Assembly: GCA_002496425.1 (NCBI GenBank)
Contig: DAJS01000017.1
Location: 1 to 9,298 of the forward strand
Length of the DNA: 9,298 bases
DNA from: Acidilobaceae archaeon UBA162
Lineage (GTDB): Archaea > Thermoproteota > Thermoprotei_A > Sulfolobales > Acidilobaceae
Reading direction: 5' to 3'
Shown one piece after another: positions 1-7,492 of the stretch (within the stretch, counting starts at the first letter, position 1; each line of letters opens with the position of its first letter). Under the pieces are notes generated by a model that worked only from the letters and a program-made list of their open reading frames with translations, was not told the origin of the DNA and did not search any database. The position numbers and the translations under genes were made by a program.

Positions 1-1
1 C

Positions 2-2575
2 ATACCCAGCTTTACATCTGGCGAGATGGCAGAGATATTTGTAGGCAACGGAACCGTTATCAACACCACCAGTGGCTATGCGACAGTAACCTACGGGTAC
101 CCTGGTCACTACCTGATCTACTATGAGCTCTTCAAGAACGGCCAGTCGATCGGCTCATCACAGGGCAACATGATAGAGATATTGGTTACGCCACCGACGT
201 TCAACACCACCTTCGCGCCACTGATAACCGTGCCCATCATAACCATGGTCAACATCAGCCAGCCCATAGTTCTGGCCGGACAGCCTGTCAAGCTCTCCGC
301 TGGCTTCCTCCAGCCGCCTACAGGCACCAACATAACCATCGCGGAGTACATATGGAACCTGGGCAACGGGACCACACTGACAATACCCTCAATTAATGGC
401 ACAGGCTATGCTGTGCAAGTCTGGCTCACTGGCTCGGGCAATGTGACCTACCTTGAGCCAAAGCACAACCCAATAACTGTAACCTATAGCACCCCTGGAA
501 TCTACGCAGTGTCCCTGACCATAGTCACTGAGAACATAACGTCCCACAAGACCTACAGGTATACGGCTTACCAGACAATAGCCGTCTCATCAACTTCAAT
601 GCCCTTCTCGCTGTTCAAGCCGCTCATATCGATCCCCAACCCAGGCACTATCGTCGTAGCAGAGAACGTGCCAGGAGGGCCCTATAGCTTCGACCCTGAC
701 ATAGATTACGAGAGCGTGGGCTTTGAGGTCATATCTAACATATACGCTACGCTCATACAGTACTTCGGCGCTAACACCACCAAGTTCATACCTGTAGCGG
801 CAGAGTACGTGCCTACTGTCGGCCATGGCATAAACAGCAACTACACCGAGTACACCTTCCAGCTCAGGCCTGGGCTCAGGGCTGCCAACGGTGACCCGAT
901 AACTGCCTATGACGTCTGGTACAGCGTGATAAGGGCGATGCTCTGCGCCGGTGGCACGCCTGGAACCGCGGGCTGGATTCTCACCCAGTACCTTATACCG
1001 AACTACACACCATTCACCTTTGTGGTCACTGCTCCCAACGACACCCAGGGCGCCGAGGAAATAGTCAACGCCATAACTTACAACAACACCACTGACACTG
1101 TGACCTTCCATCTTGCCAAGCCAACCTCACCTGAGGCCTTCTTCACTGCCGTAGCTGACCCGCTTGGCGGCAGCATACTTGACGCCAAGTGGCTCGAGGA
1201 GGTAGGGGACGGCATAAACTTCACAGGCCTCTATGATCATAACTACACGCAGCTCGCGGAGGCTTTCTACCAATATGAGCAGACCTGCAACGAGGGCGAC
1301 TACAACACCTACGTCCAATGGCCTTCAGGACCTACGGCCGGCTTCACGGGGCCCTACTACATAGCGTCCTACACGCCTGGCCAGTCGGTGGTCCTCAAGC
1401 CCAACCCCTACTGGCTCAACAACATAACCTACATCCCAAGGCCTAACGACACCGTGGTGATATACTGGGTCAAGGACCCAGAGACTGCCTATGAGATGTT
1501 CGCCTCAGGTCAGGCTGACATAGTGACTGGCCTACCTAGCAGCTACATACCGCTGCTCGAGGACCTCGAGAGCAAGGGACAGGCCTCGCTCTACGAGTTC
1601 CCCACGCTAAGCGAGTTCTTCTTCATCTTTGTCCTTAATGTGAGCGAGAGCGGCCTGCACTCGCTTAACCCATCCTACACGATACCTCCGTGGTACTTCG
1701 CTAACCCGCTGGTCAGGGAGGCGTTCTCCTACGCCTTCAACTACACCGAGTACATAAACGACATAGTTGGGAACGTGAAGTATCACTTCAACTTCGGCTC
1801 ACCATACTGCGGTGTGCTGATACCTGGGCTCGACTACTACTTCCCGCCCTCCGAGCTAACAGGCTGCCCGACCTTCAACCTAACTTATGCCAAGGAGCTG
1901 CTGCTGAAGAGCGGGTTCTACAACATAAAGGTCTACTTCCCAATAATCGTATCCTCAGGTGACACTACGGACTACACCGCGGCCGAGATGTGGGCGTCGC
2001 TGCTTAGCAGTATCGACCCTAACATAAATGCCGTGCCGATATACGAGCCGTTCTCAACGATAATCAGCTACATGGTACCCGGCCAGAACCCGATGCCAAT
2101 CTACTACCTGGGCTGGATAGCCGATTACCCGCTGGCCTCGGACTTCATAAACGCCATGTACGAGCAGGGCGGCACGTATCCAGCCCCCGACGGCTGGAGC
2201 GTCCAGTACTTAGAGAACCTATCACTGTACTTCAATGAGTCGAAGATATCGTGGCCAGGGCTCAACACCTCCATGGAGCCGACCATTGGCAAGTGGCTGT
2301 GGCAGGAAGCCATGGAGTACCAGCAGCTCAACAGCCTGATAACGGCTGCTGACGCTGCCGAGCTGGCTAATAACGTCACTGCTGCCACGCAGCTCATGAA
2401 GGAGGTTGAGGACATGGCCATTGGGCTGCACATGTACGTCTACACGATACAGCCCACCGAGTACTGGTCAATAAAGCCATACATGCACGGCTACATGGGC
2501 ATGATATCGTGGGAGGAGAACCCAATGGTTGGCGGCGCCGCTGACAGCTGGTACTTCTGGTGGGTCAAGGGCTAA
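2..2575 (+). CDS. Secreted solute-binding protein, oligopeptide/dipeptide family 5, with N-terminal PKD-like modules (5' partial)
   Basis: This is the extracellular receptor of the ABC importer encoded downstream. The frame is open to the window edge, so the gene is 5'-truncated and its signal peptide is not visible; the first ATG, at 26, is probably internal. Counting from that ATG, residues 1-56 and 75-190 look like PKD/Ig-type beta modules; the second ends in a TPGIYAVSLTIV-type strand. Residues about 205-849 are an SBP_bac_5 domain: YTFQLRPGLRAANGDPITAYDV near 277, FTGPYYIASYTPGQSVVLKPN near 440, NPLVREAFSYAFNYTEYI near 561 and GWIADYPLASDFI near 695 match family blocks. About 25 N-x-S/T sequons point to heavy surface glycosylation. 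Four cysteines could form disulphides. It ends in WYFWWVKG with no C-terminal membrane segment, so any anchor must be N-terminal. The family is known to bind peptides or, in archaea, oligosaccharides; the substrate here is not decidable. Confidence 0.9.
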   Translation: MPSFTSGEMAEIFVGNGTVINTTSGYATVTYGYPGHYLIYYELFKNGQSIGSSQGNMIEILVTPPTFNTTFAPLITVPIITMVNISQPIVLAGQPVKLSAGFLQPPTGTNITIAEYIWNLGNGTTLTIPSINGTGYAVQVWLTGSGNVTYLEPKHNPITVTYSTPGIYAVSLTIVTENITSHKTYRYTAYQTIAVSSTSMPFSLFKPLISIPNPGTIVVAENVPGGPYSFDPDIDYESVGFEVISNIYATLIQYFGANTTKFIPVAAEYVPTVGHGINSNYTEYTFQLRPGLRAANGDPITAYDVWYSVIRAMLCAGGTPGTAGWILTQYLIPNYTPFTFVVTAPNDTQGAEEIVNAITYNNTTDTVTFHLAKPTSPEAFFTAVADPLGGSILDAKWLEEVGDGINFTGLYDHNYTQLAEAFYQYEQTCNEGDYNTYVQWPSGPTAGFTGPYYIASYTPGQSVVLKPNPYWLNNITYIPRPNDTVVIYWVKDPETAYEMFASGQADIVTGLPSSYIPLLEDLESKGQASLYEFPTLSEFFFIFVLNVSESGLHSLNPSYTIPPWYFANPLVREAFSYAFNYTEYINDIVGNVKYHFNFGSPYCGVLIPGLDYYFPPSELTGCPTFNLTYAKELLLKSGFYNIKVYFPIIVSSGDTTDYTAAEMWASLLSSIDPNINAVPIYEPFSTIISYMVPGQNPMPIYYLGWIADYPLASDFINAMYEQGGTYPAPDGWSVQYLENLSLYFNESKISWPGLNTSMEPTIGKWLWQEAMEYQQLNSLITAADAAELANNVTAATQLMKEVEDMAIGLHMYVYTIQPTEYWSIKPYMHGYMGMISWEENPMVGGAADSWYFWWVKG

Positions 2576-2599
2576 GCTAATAATTGTATTAATAAATGG

Positions 2600-2610
2600 T
2601 TTTTTGTTCT
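2600..2610 (+). terminator. T-rich archaeal-type terminator after the solute-binding protein gene
   Basis: Six consecutive Ts (2600-2605), followed by GTTCT, lie 25 nt after the stop codon, with no preceding strong hairpin. Archaeal RNA polymerase commonly terminates at such T-runs. Its position between the receptor gene and a fresh TATA box suggests that the abundant receptor is transcribed separately from the transporter subunits. Confidence 0.45.
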
Positions 2611-2618
2611 ATTCCCTT

Positions 2619-2628
2619 AATTTTTAAA
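2619..2628 (+). promoter_or_regulatory. TATA box (box A) for the permease/ATPase operon
   Basis: The run AATTTTTAAA at 2619-2628 is a good archaeal box A in otherwise GC-rich surroundings. Transcription would be expected to begin about 25 nt downstream, near 2650. A small inverted repeat (CCCC-TTGC-GGGG, 2647-2658) sits at the predicted start, followed by a purine-rich GGGGGGAAGAGG that could serve as a Shine-Dalgarno. The exact transcription start bears on where the permease begins (see next gene). Confidence 0.5.
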
Positions 2629-2667
2629 GCCTAGCATTCTCCTTTACCCCTTGCGGGGGGAAGAGGT

Positions 2668-3726
2668 ATCAAGCTCTGGCAGTACATTGTTAAGAGGCTC
2701 TTGTACTATATACCTACACTAATAGGCCTAACCGTGATGGTCTTTGCAATACTCCATGCTGGCGGCCCTTATAAGCTGATAGCCCCATACATAAACCCCA
2801 GGCTCTCAGGGCCCGCCAGGCAGGAGCAAATACAGATGTTAATACAGAAGTTCCACTTGAACCAGCCAATCTACGTCCAATACTTCTACTGGCTCTGGGC
2901 ACTGCTCCACGGCAACCTGGGCTACACCACTACACCGATATTCAGTGGCCCTGCCACGGAGGCTCTGGCCATCTTCTTTCCTAACACGGCGGTGCTGGCC
3001 ATATTCGCGGGCGTGCTGATGTGGATCATAGGGATACCTCTGGGCACGTGGTCCGCCGTGAGGAAGGACAAGCCTGATGACGTGGCCATAAGGGTCTTCT
3101 CCTATACGCTCTACGGGATGCCGATTTATCTCTTAGCTGTGGTGCTCATAATAATATTTGCAGTCTACCTCAAGCTGCTTCCTATAAGCGGGGTCGTGAA
3201 CCCTGAGCTCACGGTGGGCCTGAGCTGGTATGTCAACGGCATCTCCTACCCAACCCACGTGCTGATCATAGACGCCATAATACATGGGGATTGGAAGCTG
3301 GCGCTCAACGCCTTTGAGCACCTGATACTCCCTGCCTTCACTCTCGCGCTGGCCGCAATGGCAGGTGTGATTAACATACTCAGGGCATCTATGATTGAGG
3401 TCCTCGATCAGGACTACGTCAGGTTCGCCAGGTCTAAGGGCCTCCCAGAGGGAGTTGTGACCAAGAAGCACGCCAGGCCAACAGCCATGTTCCCTGTGTA
3501 CACGAACTTCGCCTACACCGTTGCCGGAATGCTAAGCGGCGTAGTGGTAGTTGAGAGCGTGTTTGACTATCCAGGCATAGGCTATTGGCTAACTCAGTCA
3601 ATGCTCGGCAACGACATGGGGGGAATAATGGCCGGGACGCTTATATTCGGCCTGATATTCGTTACCACTAGCCTGGCGCTTGACATACTGTTCGCTATCA
3701 AGGATCCAAGGATAAGGCTAGGGTGA
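2668..3726 (+). CDS. ABC transporter permease, DppB/OppB type
   Basis: This is one of the two membrane subunits of the importer. Counting from the TTG at 2701, six membrane segments are visible near 2-20, 95-117, 132-155, 207-229, 267-288 and 308-333. The cytoplasmic EAA loop (EVLDQDYVRFARSKGL, 233-248) contacts an ATPase. The protein ends in KDPRIRLG, the typical DppB tail. The start is uncertain. TTG at 2701 is the first canonical start, but the frame upstream reads IKLWQYIVKRLLYYIPTLIG, which matches the usual DppB N-terminus, and there is no ATG, GTG or TTG between the stop at 2632 and 2701. I therefore begin the gene at the ATC at 2668, seven nt after a G6 tract that may act as Shine-Dalgarno. 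This makes 352 residues rather than 341. The alternative, TTG 2701, has GAGG only 3 nt upstream and would cut into membrane segment 1. Family assignment is firm; the start is not. Confidence 0.9.
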   Translation: MKLWQYIVKRLLYYIPTLIGLTVMVFAILHAGGPYKLIAPYINPRLSGPARQEQIQMLIQKFHLNQPIYVQYFYWLWALLHGNLGYTTTPIFSGPATEALAIFFPNTAVLAIFAGVLMWIIGIPLGTWSAVRKDKPDDVAIRVFSYTLYGMPIYLLAVVLIIIFAVYLKLLPISGVVNPELTVGLSWYVNGISYPTHVLIIDAIIHGDWKLALNAFEHLILPAFTLALAAMAGVINILRASMIEVLDQDYVRFARSKGLPEGVVTKKHARPTAMFPVYTNFAYTVAGMLSGVVVVESVFDYPGIGYWLTQSMLGNDMGGIMAGTLIFGLIFVTTSLALDILFAIKDPRIRLG

Positions 3727-3730
3727 GATT

Positions 3731-4630
3731 GTGGCTAGGAGGGGCGGGCTCGGGGGCTTCTGGAACGAGGAGCGCAAGCTCTCACTGCAGGTGTTCCTTT
3801 CTAATAAGCCCGCCGTGGTTGGATTAGTAATAGTCCTGATATACATTGCTGACGCGCTTATAGTACAGTTCGCTCCGTGGCTCTTAGGGCTCAAAAACCC
3901 CTATGCTCTGACGCCCAACTACATTAACCCAATACCACAGCCGCCCTCCTGGAAGTACCCGCTAGGCACTACGTATCCTGGCGTCAATTTGCTGACTGCC
4001 ATAATAAAGGCCATAAGGGTCGACCTTGGGCTCTCGGTCGCCGTGGTGCTGCCCGGTGCGGGCCTCGGGATAGTGATAGGGATAATAGCTACATACATAG
4101 GCGGCTGGGTTGATGACTTGTTGATGAGGATCACAGATATATTCTTCAGCGTGCCCTACCTGGTGCTGGCAATAGCAGTAGGCTACGTCCTCGGCAGGGA
4201 CATAACCAGCATGATAATAGCACTGATAATTGTCTGGTGGCCCCTATATGCAAGGTACACGAGGAGCGTGACGCTTCAGGTCAGAGAGCTGACGTTTATA
4301 GAGGCTGCGAGGGCCGCTGGAGCCAGCAACGCTAAGATAATGTTTAGGCACATACTCCCCAACGCGCTGCCGCCCGTGCTGGTTCAGATGTCAATGGACC
4401 TTGGAACAGTTATGCTTGTCATATCCGCCCTAGCCTTCATAGGGTTCCTGCCGGTATCCAACTTCCCTGAGCTCGGCTATCTGACCACACTTGGACTTAA
4501 CTACATAAACACAGCGCCCTGGACCATCCTCTTCCCAGGCATCGTGATAGTGATCTTTGCCGTCTCGGTCTACCTGCTAGGAATGGGCCTCATGGATGTG
4601 ATCAACCCAAGGAGGAGGAGCTCGCTGTGA
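3731..4630 (+). CDS. ABC transporter permease, DppC/OppC type
   Basis: This is the second membrane subunit, pairing with the DppB-type permease. At 299 residues it has normal family length. The N-terminal OppC_N segment (about 15-50) includes the first membrane helix. It is followed by YPLGTTYPGVNLLTAI (76-91), the DppC counterpart of HPLGTDxxGRD, with the usual RD replaced. Further membrane segments lie near 98-122, 137-153, 158-176, 222-240 and 263-288. The EAA loop EAARAAGASNAKIMFRHILP (191-210) is textbook. The GTG start at 3731 lies 4 nt after the previous stop and is preceded by GGGTGAG (3721-3727), a good Shine-Dalgarno overlapping that stop, which indicates translational coupling. Its own stop overlaps the next gene by 4 nt. 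Confidence 0.94.
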   Translation: MARRGGLGGFWNEERKLSLQVFLSNKPAVVGLVIVLIYIADALIVQFAPWLLGLKNPYALTPNYINPIPQPPSWKYPLGTTYPGVNLLTAIIKAIRVDLGLSVAVVLPGAGLGIVIGIIATYIGGWVDDLLMRITDIFFSVPYLVLAIAVGYVLGRDITSMIIALIIVWWPLYARYTRSVTLQVRELTFIEAARAAGASNAKIMFRHILPNALPPVLVQMSMDLGTVMLVISALAFIGFLPVSNFPELGYLTTLGLNYINTAPWTILFPGIVIVIFAVSVYLLGMGLMDVINPRRRSSL

Positions 4631-5991
4631 GCAAGGAGGAGTCCATAGTAAAGATCAGGGACCTCAGGCTCTCCTACTACACCAGGAGGGGCGTCTACCA
4701 TGCACTAAACGGCGTCGATCTTGATATAATGAGAGGAGAGGTTCTGGGGGTAGCTGGGGAGAGCGGCTGCGGCAAGAGCACGCTGGGCCTCACCATAATG
4801 GGCCTCCTGCCCAGAAATGCAGCCATAGAGAACGGCGAGGTAATGGTAGATGGGTTCGACGTTGTCAGGCCGCTCAGGGAGTACTTCAGGAGATCCAAGG
4901 GCAAGTTCAAGCCAACCAAGAACGATGACGTGCTTAAGAAGCTCCACAAGGCCATGATGAACATAAGGGGCGTCAAGGTTTCGATGGTGTTCCAGGAACC
5001 CATGACCACGCTTAACCCAGTTATGCCTGTCGGCTACCAGATAGCTGAGGTGCTGCTCCAGCACAATGTATCCCTCCTGGCCAAGAGGAGGCTGGCCAGG
5101 GCCAAGGCCACAAGGGAGGACATGAAGGCCATACTGGGCTATCTCAGGGGCAACGACATGGCCTCAATGATGGACTACATAAAGTCAAGGAGGCTTGAGG
5201 GCATTGAGGACCAGGTCATGGCTTACTGGCGCAGGAGAGACCTCCACGATCTTGTCAAGGAGATACGCATACTCAGCCTCTGCTGTGACGCTGTCAACCC
5301 AATGCTTAGGCCAGGCCTAAGCTACGCTGCCAGGACCAACAGGCTTCCCAGCGCACCAGTGCTCAGGCAGCTGGTAAGGCACGAGCTGGTCAAGGAGGGC
5401 TACAGGAAGGCTGCCGAGTACCTCGGCCTCCTTGGCATGCCAGAGCCCGAGAAGGTTGTAAAGATGTACCCGCACGAGCTCAGCGGAGGCATGAGGCAGA
5501 GGGTGGTGATAGCAACAGCTATGATAAACAACCCGGAGCTGGTTATACTCGACGAGCCTACCAGCGCGCTTGACGTGACTATACAGGCTCAGATACTTGA
5601 CCTCCTCAAGGACCTCAAGCAGGAGACGAAGGCAGCCTACATGTTCATATCCCATGACCTCAGCCTCCTGTACCAGGTCTCGGACAGGATAGCAATAATG
5701 TACGCCGGCAAGGTAGTTGAGGTAGGCCCTAAGGACTCCGTATTCAAGGAGCCTAAACACCCGTACACGCAGATGCTGCTGGAGGCCGTGCCTACTCTGG
5801 AGCCCCACGAGCTGAAGGGGATAAGGGGCGAGGTGCCAGACCTCAGGAACCCGCCCAAGGGCTGCATGTTCCACCCCAGGTGTCCCTTTGCCATGCCCAT
5901 CTGCAGGGAGAAGGAGCCACCCACCGTTGATGTTGGCAGCGGCCACAAGGTGGCGTGCTGGCTCTATGCTGGAGGGGGTGAGAAGAAGTGA
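4627..5991 (+). CDS. ABC transporter ATP-binding protein, OppD/DppD type, with a large internal insertion
   Basis: This is one of the two cytoplasmic ATPases that power uptake. Catalytic motifs are complete: Walker A GESGCGKST (44-52), Q-loop Gln123 in VFQEPMTTLNP, signature LSGGMRQRV (285-293), Walker B ending Asp309-Glu310 in LDEPTSALD, and H-loop His343. The C-terminal oligopeptide-transporter domain carries Cys413, Cys419, Cys426 and Cys444 (C-x5-C-x6-C-x17-C). In mycobacterial OppD, equivalent cysteines hold a [4Fe-4S] cluster. At 454 residues it is far longer than the usual 320-340. Most of the excess is about 100 extra, mostly helical-looking, charged residues at roughly 148-255, between Q-loop and signature (the helical subdomain facing the permease). 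A smaller insertion lies before the Q-loop (about 83-115). The GTG start overlaps the previous stop as GTGA and is preceded by GGAGGAGGAG (4611-4620). Confidence 0.94.
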   Translation: MSKEESIVKIRDLRLSYYTRRGVYHALNGVDLDIMRGEVLGVAGESGCGKSTLGLTIMGLLPRNAAIENGEVMVDGFDVVRPLREYFRRSKGKFKPTKNDDVLKKLHKAMMNIRGVKVSMVFQEPMTTLNPVMPVGYQIAEVLLQHNVSLLAKRRLARAKATREDMKAILGYLRGNDMASMMDYIKSRRLEGIEDQVMAYWRRRDLHDLVKEIRILSLCCDAVNPMLRPGLSYAARTNRLPSAPVLRQLVRHELVKEGYRKAAEYLGLLGMPEPEKVVKMYPHELSGGMRQRVVIATAMINNPELVILDEPTSALDVTIQAQILDLLKDLKQETKAAYMFISHDLSLLYQVSDRIAIMYAGKVVEVGPKDSVFKEPKHPYTQMLLEAVPTLEPHELKGIRGEVPDLRNPPKGCMFHPRCPFAMPICREKEPPTVDVGSGHKVACWLYAGGGEKK

Positions 5992-7256
5992 TTATAGCTG
6001 GGAGGCACCTAAAGGAGTACTTCCCTGTCAAGGGGGTAAGGGGCGCCTACGTAAGGGCAGTTGACGATGTGAGCATAGACGTCCATGAGGGCGAGATAGT
6101 CGGCCTCGTGGGCGAGAGCGGCAGCGGCAAGAGCACTCTCGGCAGGCTGTTAGTCAGGCTGCTGGATCCAACAGCGGGGGATGTGCTGTTCAACATACCT
6201 GACTCCGAGCTTCGGGAGTATGATGATGCCCTTGAGAGGAACGACAAGCAGATGGTCAAGAAGATCTCATCGAAGTACTCAATCCTGAGGCTTAAGGGAA
6301 GCAGGCTCAAGATGTTCAGGCGCGAGGTCGGCATTGTGTTCCAGGACCCCTACTCATCACTTGACCCAAGGATGAGCATTGCAGACATAATAGCTGAGCC
6401 CATGATAGAGACAGGGCTCTACAAGAGGGCTGAGGCGCTGGAAAGGGCTGAGGAGCTGTTAGAGGAGGTGCAGCTCCCGCGCGACTTCGCCTACAGGTAC
6501 CCGCACGAGCTCAGCGGGGGGCAGAGGCAGAGGGTCGCCATAGCTAGGGGCATAGCAACCAACCCCAAGTTCGTGGTTCTAGACGAGCCCACCAGTGCCC
6601 TCGACGTCTCAGTGCAGGCTGAGATACTGGTGCTTCTCAGGGAGCTGAGGGAAAAGCACAATATGGCAATGCTATTCATAACCCACAACATATCGGTTGT
6701 GTCATACATGGCCGATAGGATCTACGTAATGTACGCCGGCAAGCTATTGGAGTACGGGCCCAAGACTCAGGTCATCAGGTCCCCCAGGCACCCGTACACG
6801 CAGGCGCTGATCTCAGCCGTGCCTGAGGTCGGCAGAGAGATGAGGAGGGTAGTGCTGAAGGGCGATGTGCCAAACCTTGTCATGCCTCCGGCCGGCTGTC
6901 GCTTCCACCCCAGGTGCCCCGTGGCTGTGGCCGAGTGCGGCTGGGACTCGGGCGAGGTGTCAGAGGCCATAAACAGGCTCATAGAGGCCAGGTACGCTGA
7001 GCTGAGCGGCAAGCTGAGCGTCAAGCCGAAGGGACCATTAGCTCTGGAGGTCAGGGGTATCTCAGCGCAGCAGCTAAAGCAGATAGTCGACGCCGAGTCG
7101 GAGAGCACTAAGGCCCTTAAGGCCATATACTCGATAAAGGACGCTGGTGATCATGTTGAGGTATCCCTGGCGGCTCCTAGGGAACCACGCTTGGTCCCAG
7201 TGGGCCCAGGGCATGCGGCCGCCTGCATCCTCCTTGAGGGGAAGGAAGGTAAGTAG
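5988..7256 (+). CDS. ABC transporter ATP-binding protein, OppF/DppF type, with an extended C-terminal cysteine domain
   Basis: This is the partner ATPase, expected to form a heterodimer with the OppD-type subunit. Motifs: Walker A GESGSGKST (42-50), Q-loop Gln119 in VFQDPYSSLDP (the OppF-style form), signature LSGGQRQRV (175-183), Walker B Asp199-Glu200 in LDEPTSALD, and H-loop His233 in THN. Cys304, Cys310 and Cys317 begin the C-terminal cysteine motif, but the fourth, Cys413, comes 96 residues after the third instead of about 18. The extra stretch of nearly 80 residues (about 320-400) resembles a small alpha/beta module. Another 25-30 charged residues are inserted between Walker A and Q-loop (about 71-105). 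Length is 422 residues against a usual 320-330. The GTG start overlaps the previous stop (GTGA) behind a strong Shine-Dalgarno, GGAGGGGGTGAG at 5971-5982. This is the last gene of the run. Confidence 0.94.
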   Translation: MIIAGRHLKEYFPVKGVRGAYVRAVDDVSIDVHEGEIVGLVGESGSGKSTLGRLLVRLLDPTAGDVLFNIPDSELREYDDALERNDKQMVKKISSKYSILRLKGSRLKMFRREVGIVFQDPYSSLDPRMSIADIIAEPMIETGLYKRAEALERAEELLEEVQLPRDFAYRYPHELSGGQRQRVAIARGIATNPKFVVLDEPTSALDVSVQAEILVLLRELREKHNMAMLFITHNISVVSYMADRIYVMYAGKLLEYGPKTQVIRSPRHPYTQALISAVPEVGREMRRVVLKGDVPNLVMPPAGCRFHPRCPVAVAECGWDSGEVSEAINRLIEARYAELSGKLSVKPKGPLALEVRGISAQQLKQIVDAESESTKALKAIYSIKDAGDHVEVSLAAPREPRLVPVGPGHAAACILLEGKEGK

Positions 7257-7279
7257 GGACGCAGGAGGAGGCCTAACCC

Positions 7280-7287
7280 CTTTTATA
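7280..7287 (+). promoter_or_regulatory. TATA-like box in front of a structured RNA element
   Basis: CTTTTATA at 7280-7287 is a good archaeal box A. It lies 24 nt after the last ATPase stop, where no downstream + strand protein gene exists until 8697. Its centre is 21-25 nt upstream of the first paired base of the fold at 7305, the normal spacing to a transcription start. The CCCCTTTT at 7277-7284 could alternatively help terminate the ATPase operon. Confidence 0.45.
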
Positions 7288-7304
7288 CCCACCAGAGCAA
7301 AGTA

Positions 7305-7492
7305 GGAGAGCGGTGGCGGAGGGGCAGGCCACCAGGTGGCGGAGAGGTTTTGAGGCCCCAGAGGGCCTAAGCCCCCTGAGGCCTCTTATGCCTCTCCATC
7401 ACCGAGAGCGCCAAGGGCCTTAGCGCTAACGCCCAAAAGGCGTTAGCGCAAAGCCCTAGGCACCGCCTTCCCCTCCCGCCACCGCCTTCTCC
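7305..7492 (+). ncRNA. Candidate structured RNA of unknown family, three-way junction
   Basis: Almost every base of this stretch can pair. Closing helix P1: 7305-7309 with 7488-7492, 7310-7319 with 7476-7485, 7320-7324 with 7470-7474, and 7326-7329 with 7465-7468, giving 24 bp with small bulges. Arm P2: 7335-7347 with 7391-7403 (one G-U, one C-A), then across a small internal loop 7352-7357 with 7380-7385, then six pairs capped by a 7-nt loop at 7366-7372. Arm P3: 7410-7412 with 7459-7461, 7414-7418 with 7453-7457, then a perfect 11-bp hairpin, 7423-7433 with 7439-7449, with loop CAAAA. The strand is chosen from the TATA-like box upstream; the fold is equally possible on the minus strand, where it would be the kinase 3' region. 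I see no RNase P, SRP, 5S, tRNA or C/D-box signature. Alternatives are a miniature inverted-repeat element or an unusually large bidirectional terminator. Confidence 0.5.
7312..7343 (+). repeat. Nine-base direct repeat GGTGGCGGA inside the structured element
   Basis: GGTGGCGGA occurs at 7312-7320 and again at 7335-7343. The first copy pairs in P1 with 7476-7483, the second in P2 with 7397-7403. The second copy could equally pair with the P1 partner CCGCCACC, and GCCACC at 7329-7334 could pair with either copy, so alternative folds exist. Confidence 0.6.

Noticed and set aside
596..1111. Long minus-strand frames opposite the receptor gene (also 121-402, 1127-1318, 2125-2433)
   Set aside because: They mirror the codon bias of the + strand gene, lack recognisable domains or start signals, and lie wholly inside a clear coding region.
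5317..5946. 209-codon minus-strand frame opposite the OppD-type ATPase
   Set aside because: It is a shadow of a well-conserved gene with intact Walker motifs; its translation has no domain and no ribosome-binding site.
7305..7492. RNase P RNA, SRP RNA, 5S rRNA, tRNA or C/D-box RNA
   Set aside because: None of the conserved cores is present: no GAGGAAAGTC/ACAGA pair, no GGAAG-type SRP helix 8, no T-arm GTTCGA, no TGATGA plus CTGA boxes in order.
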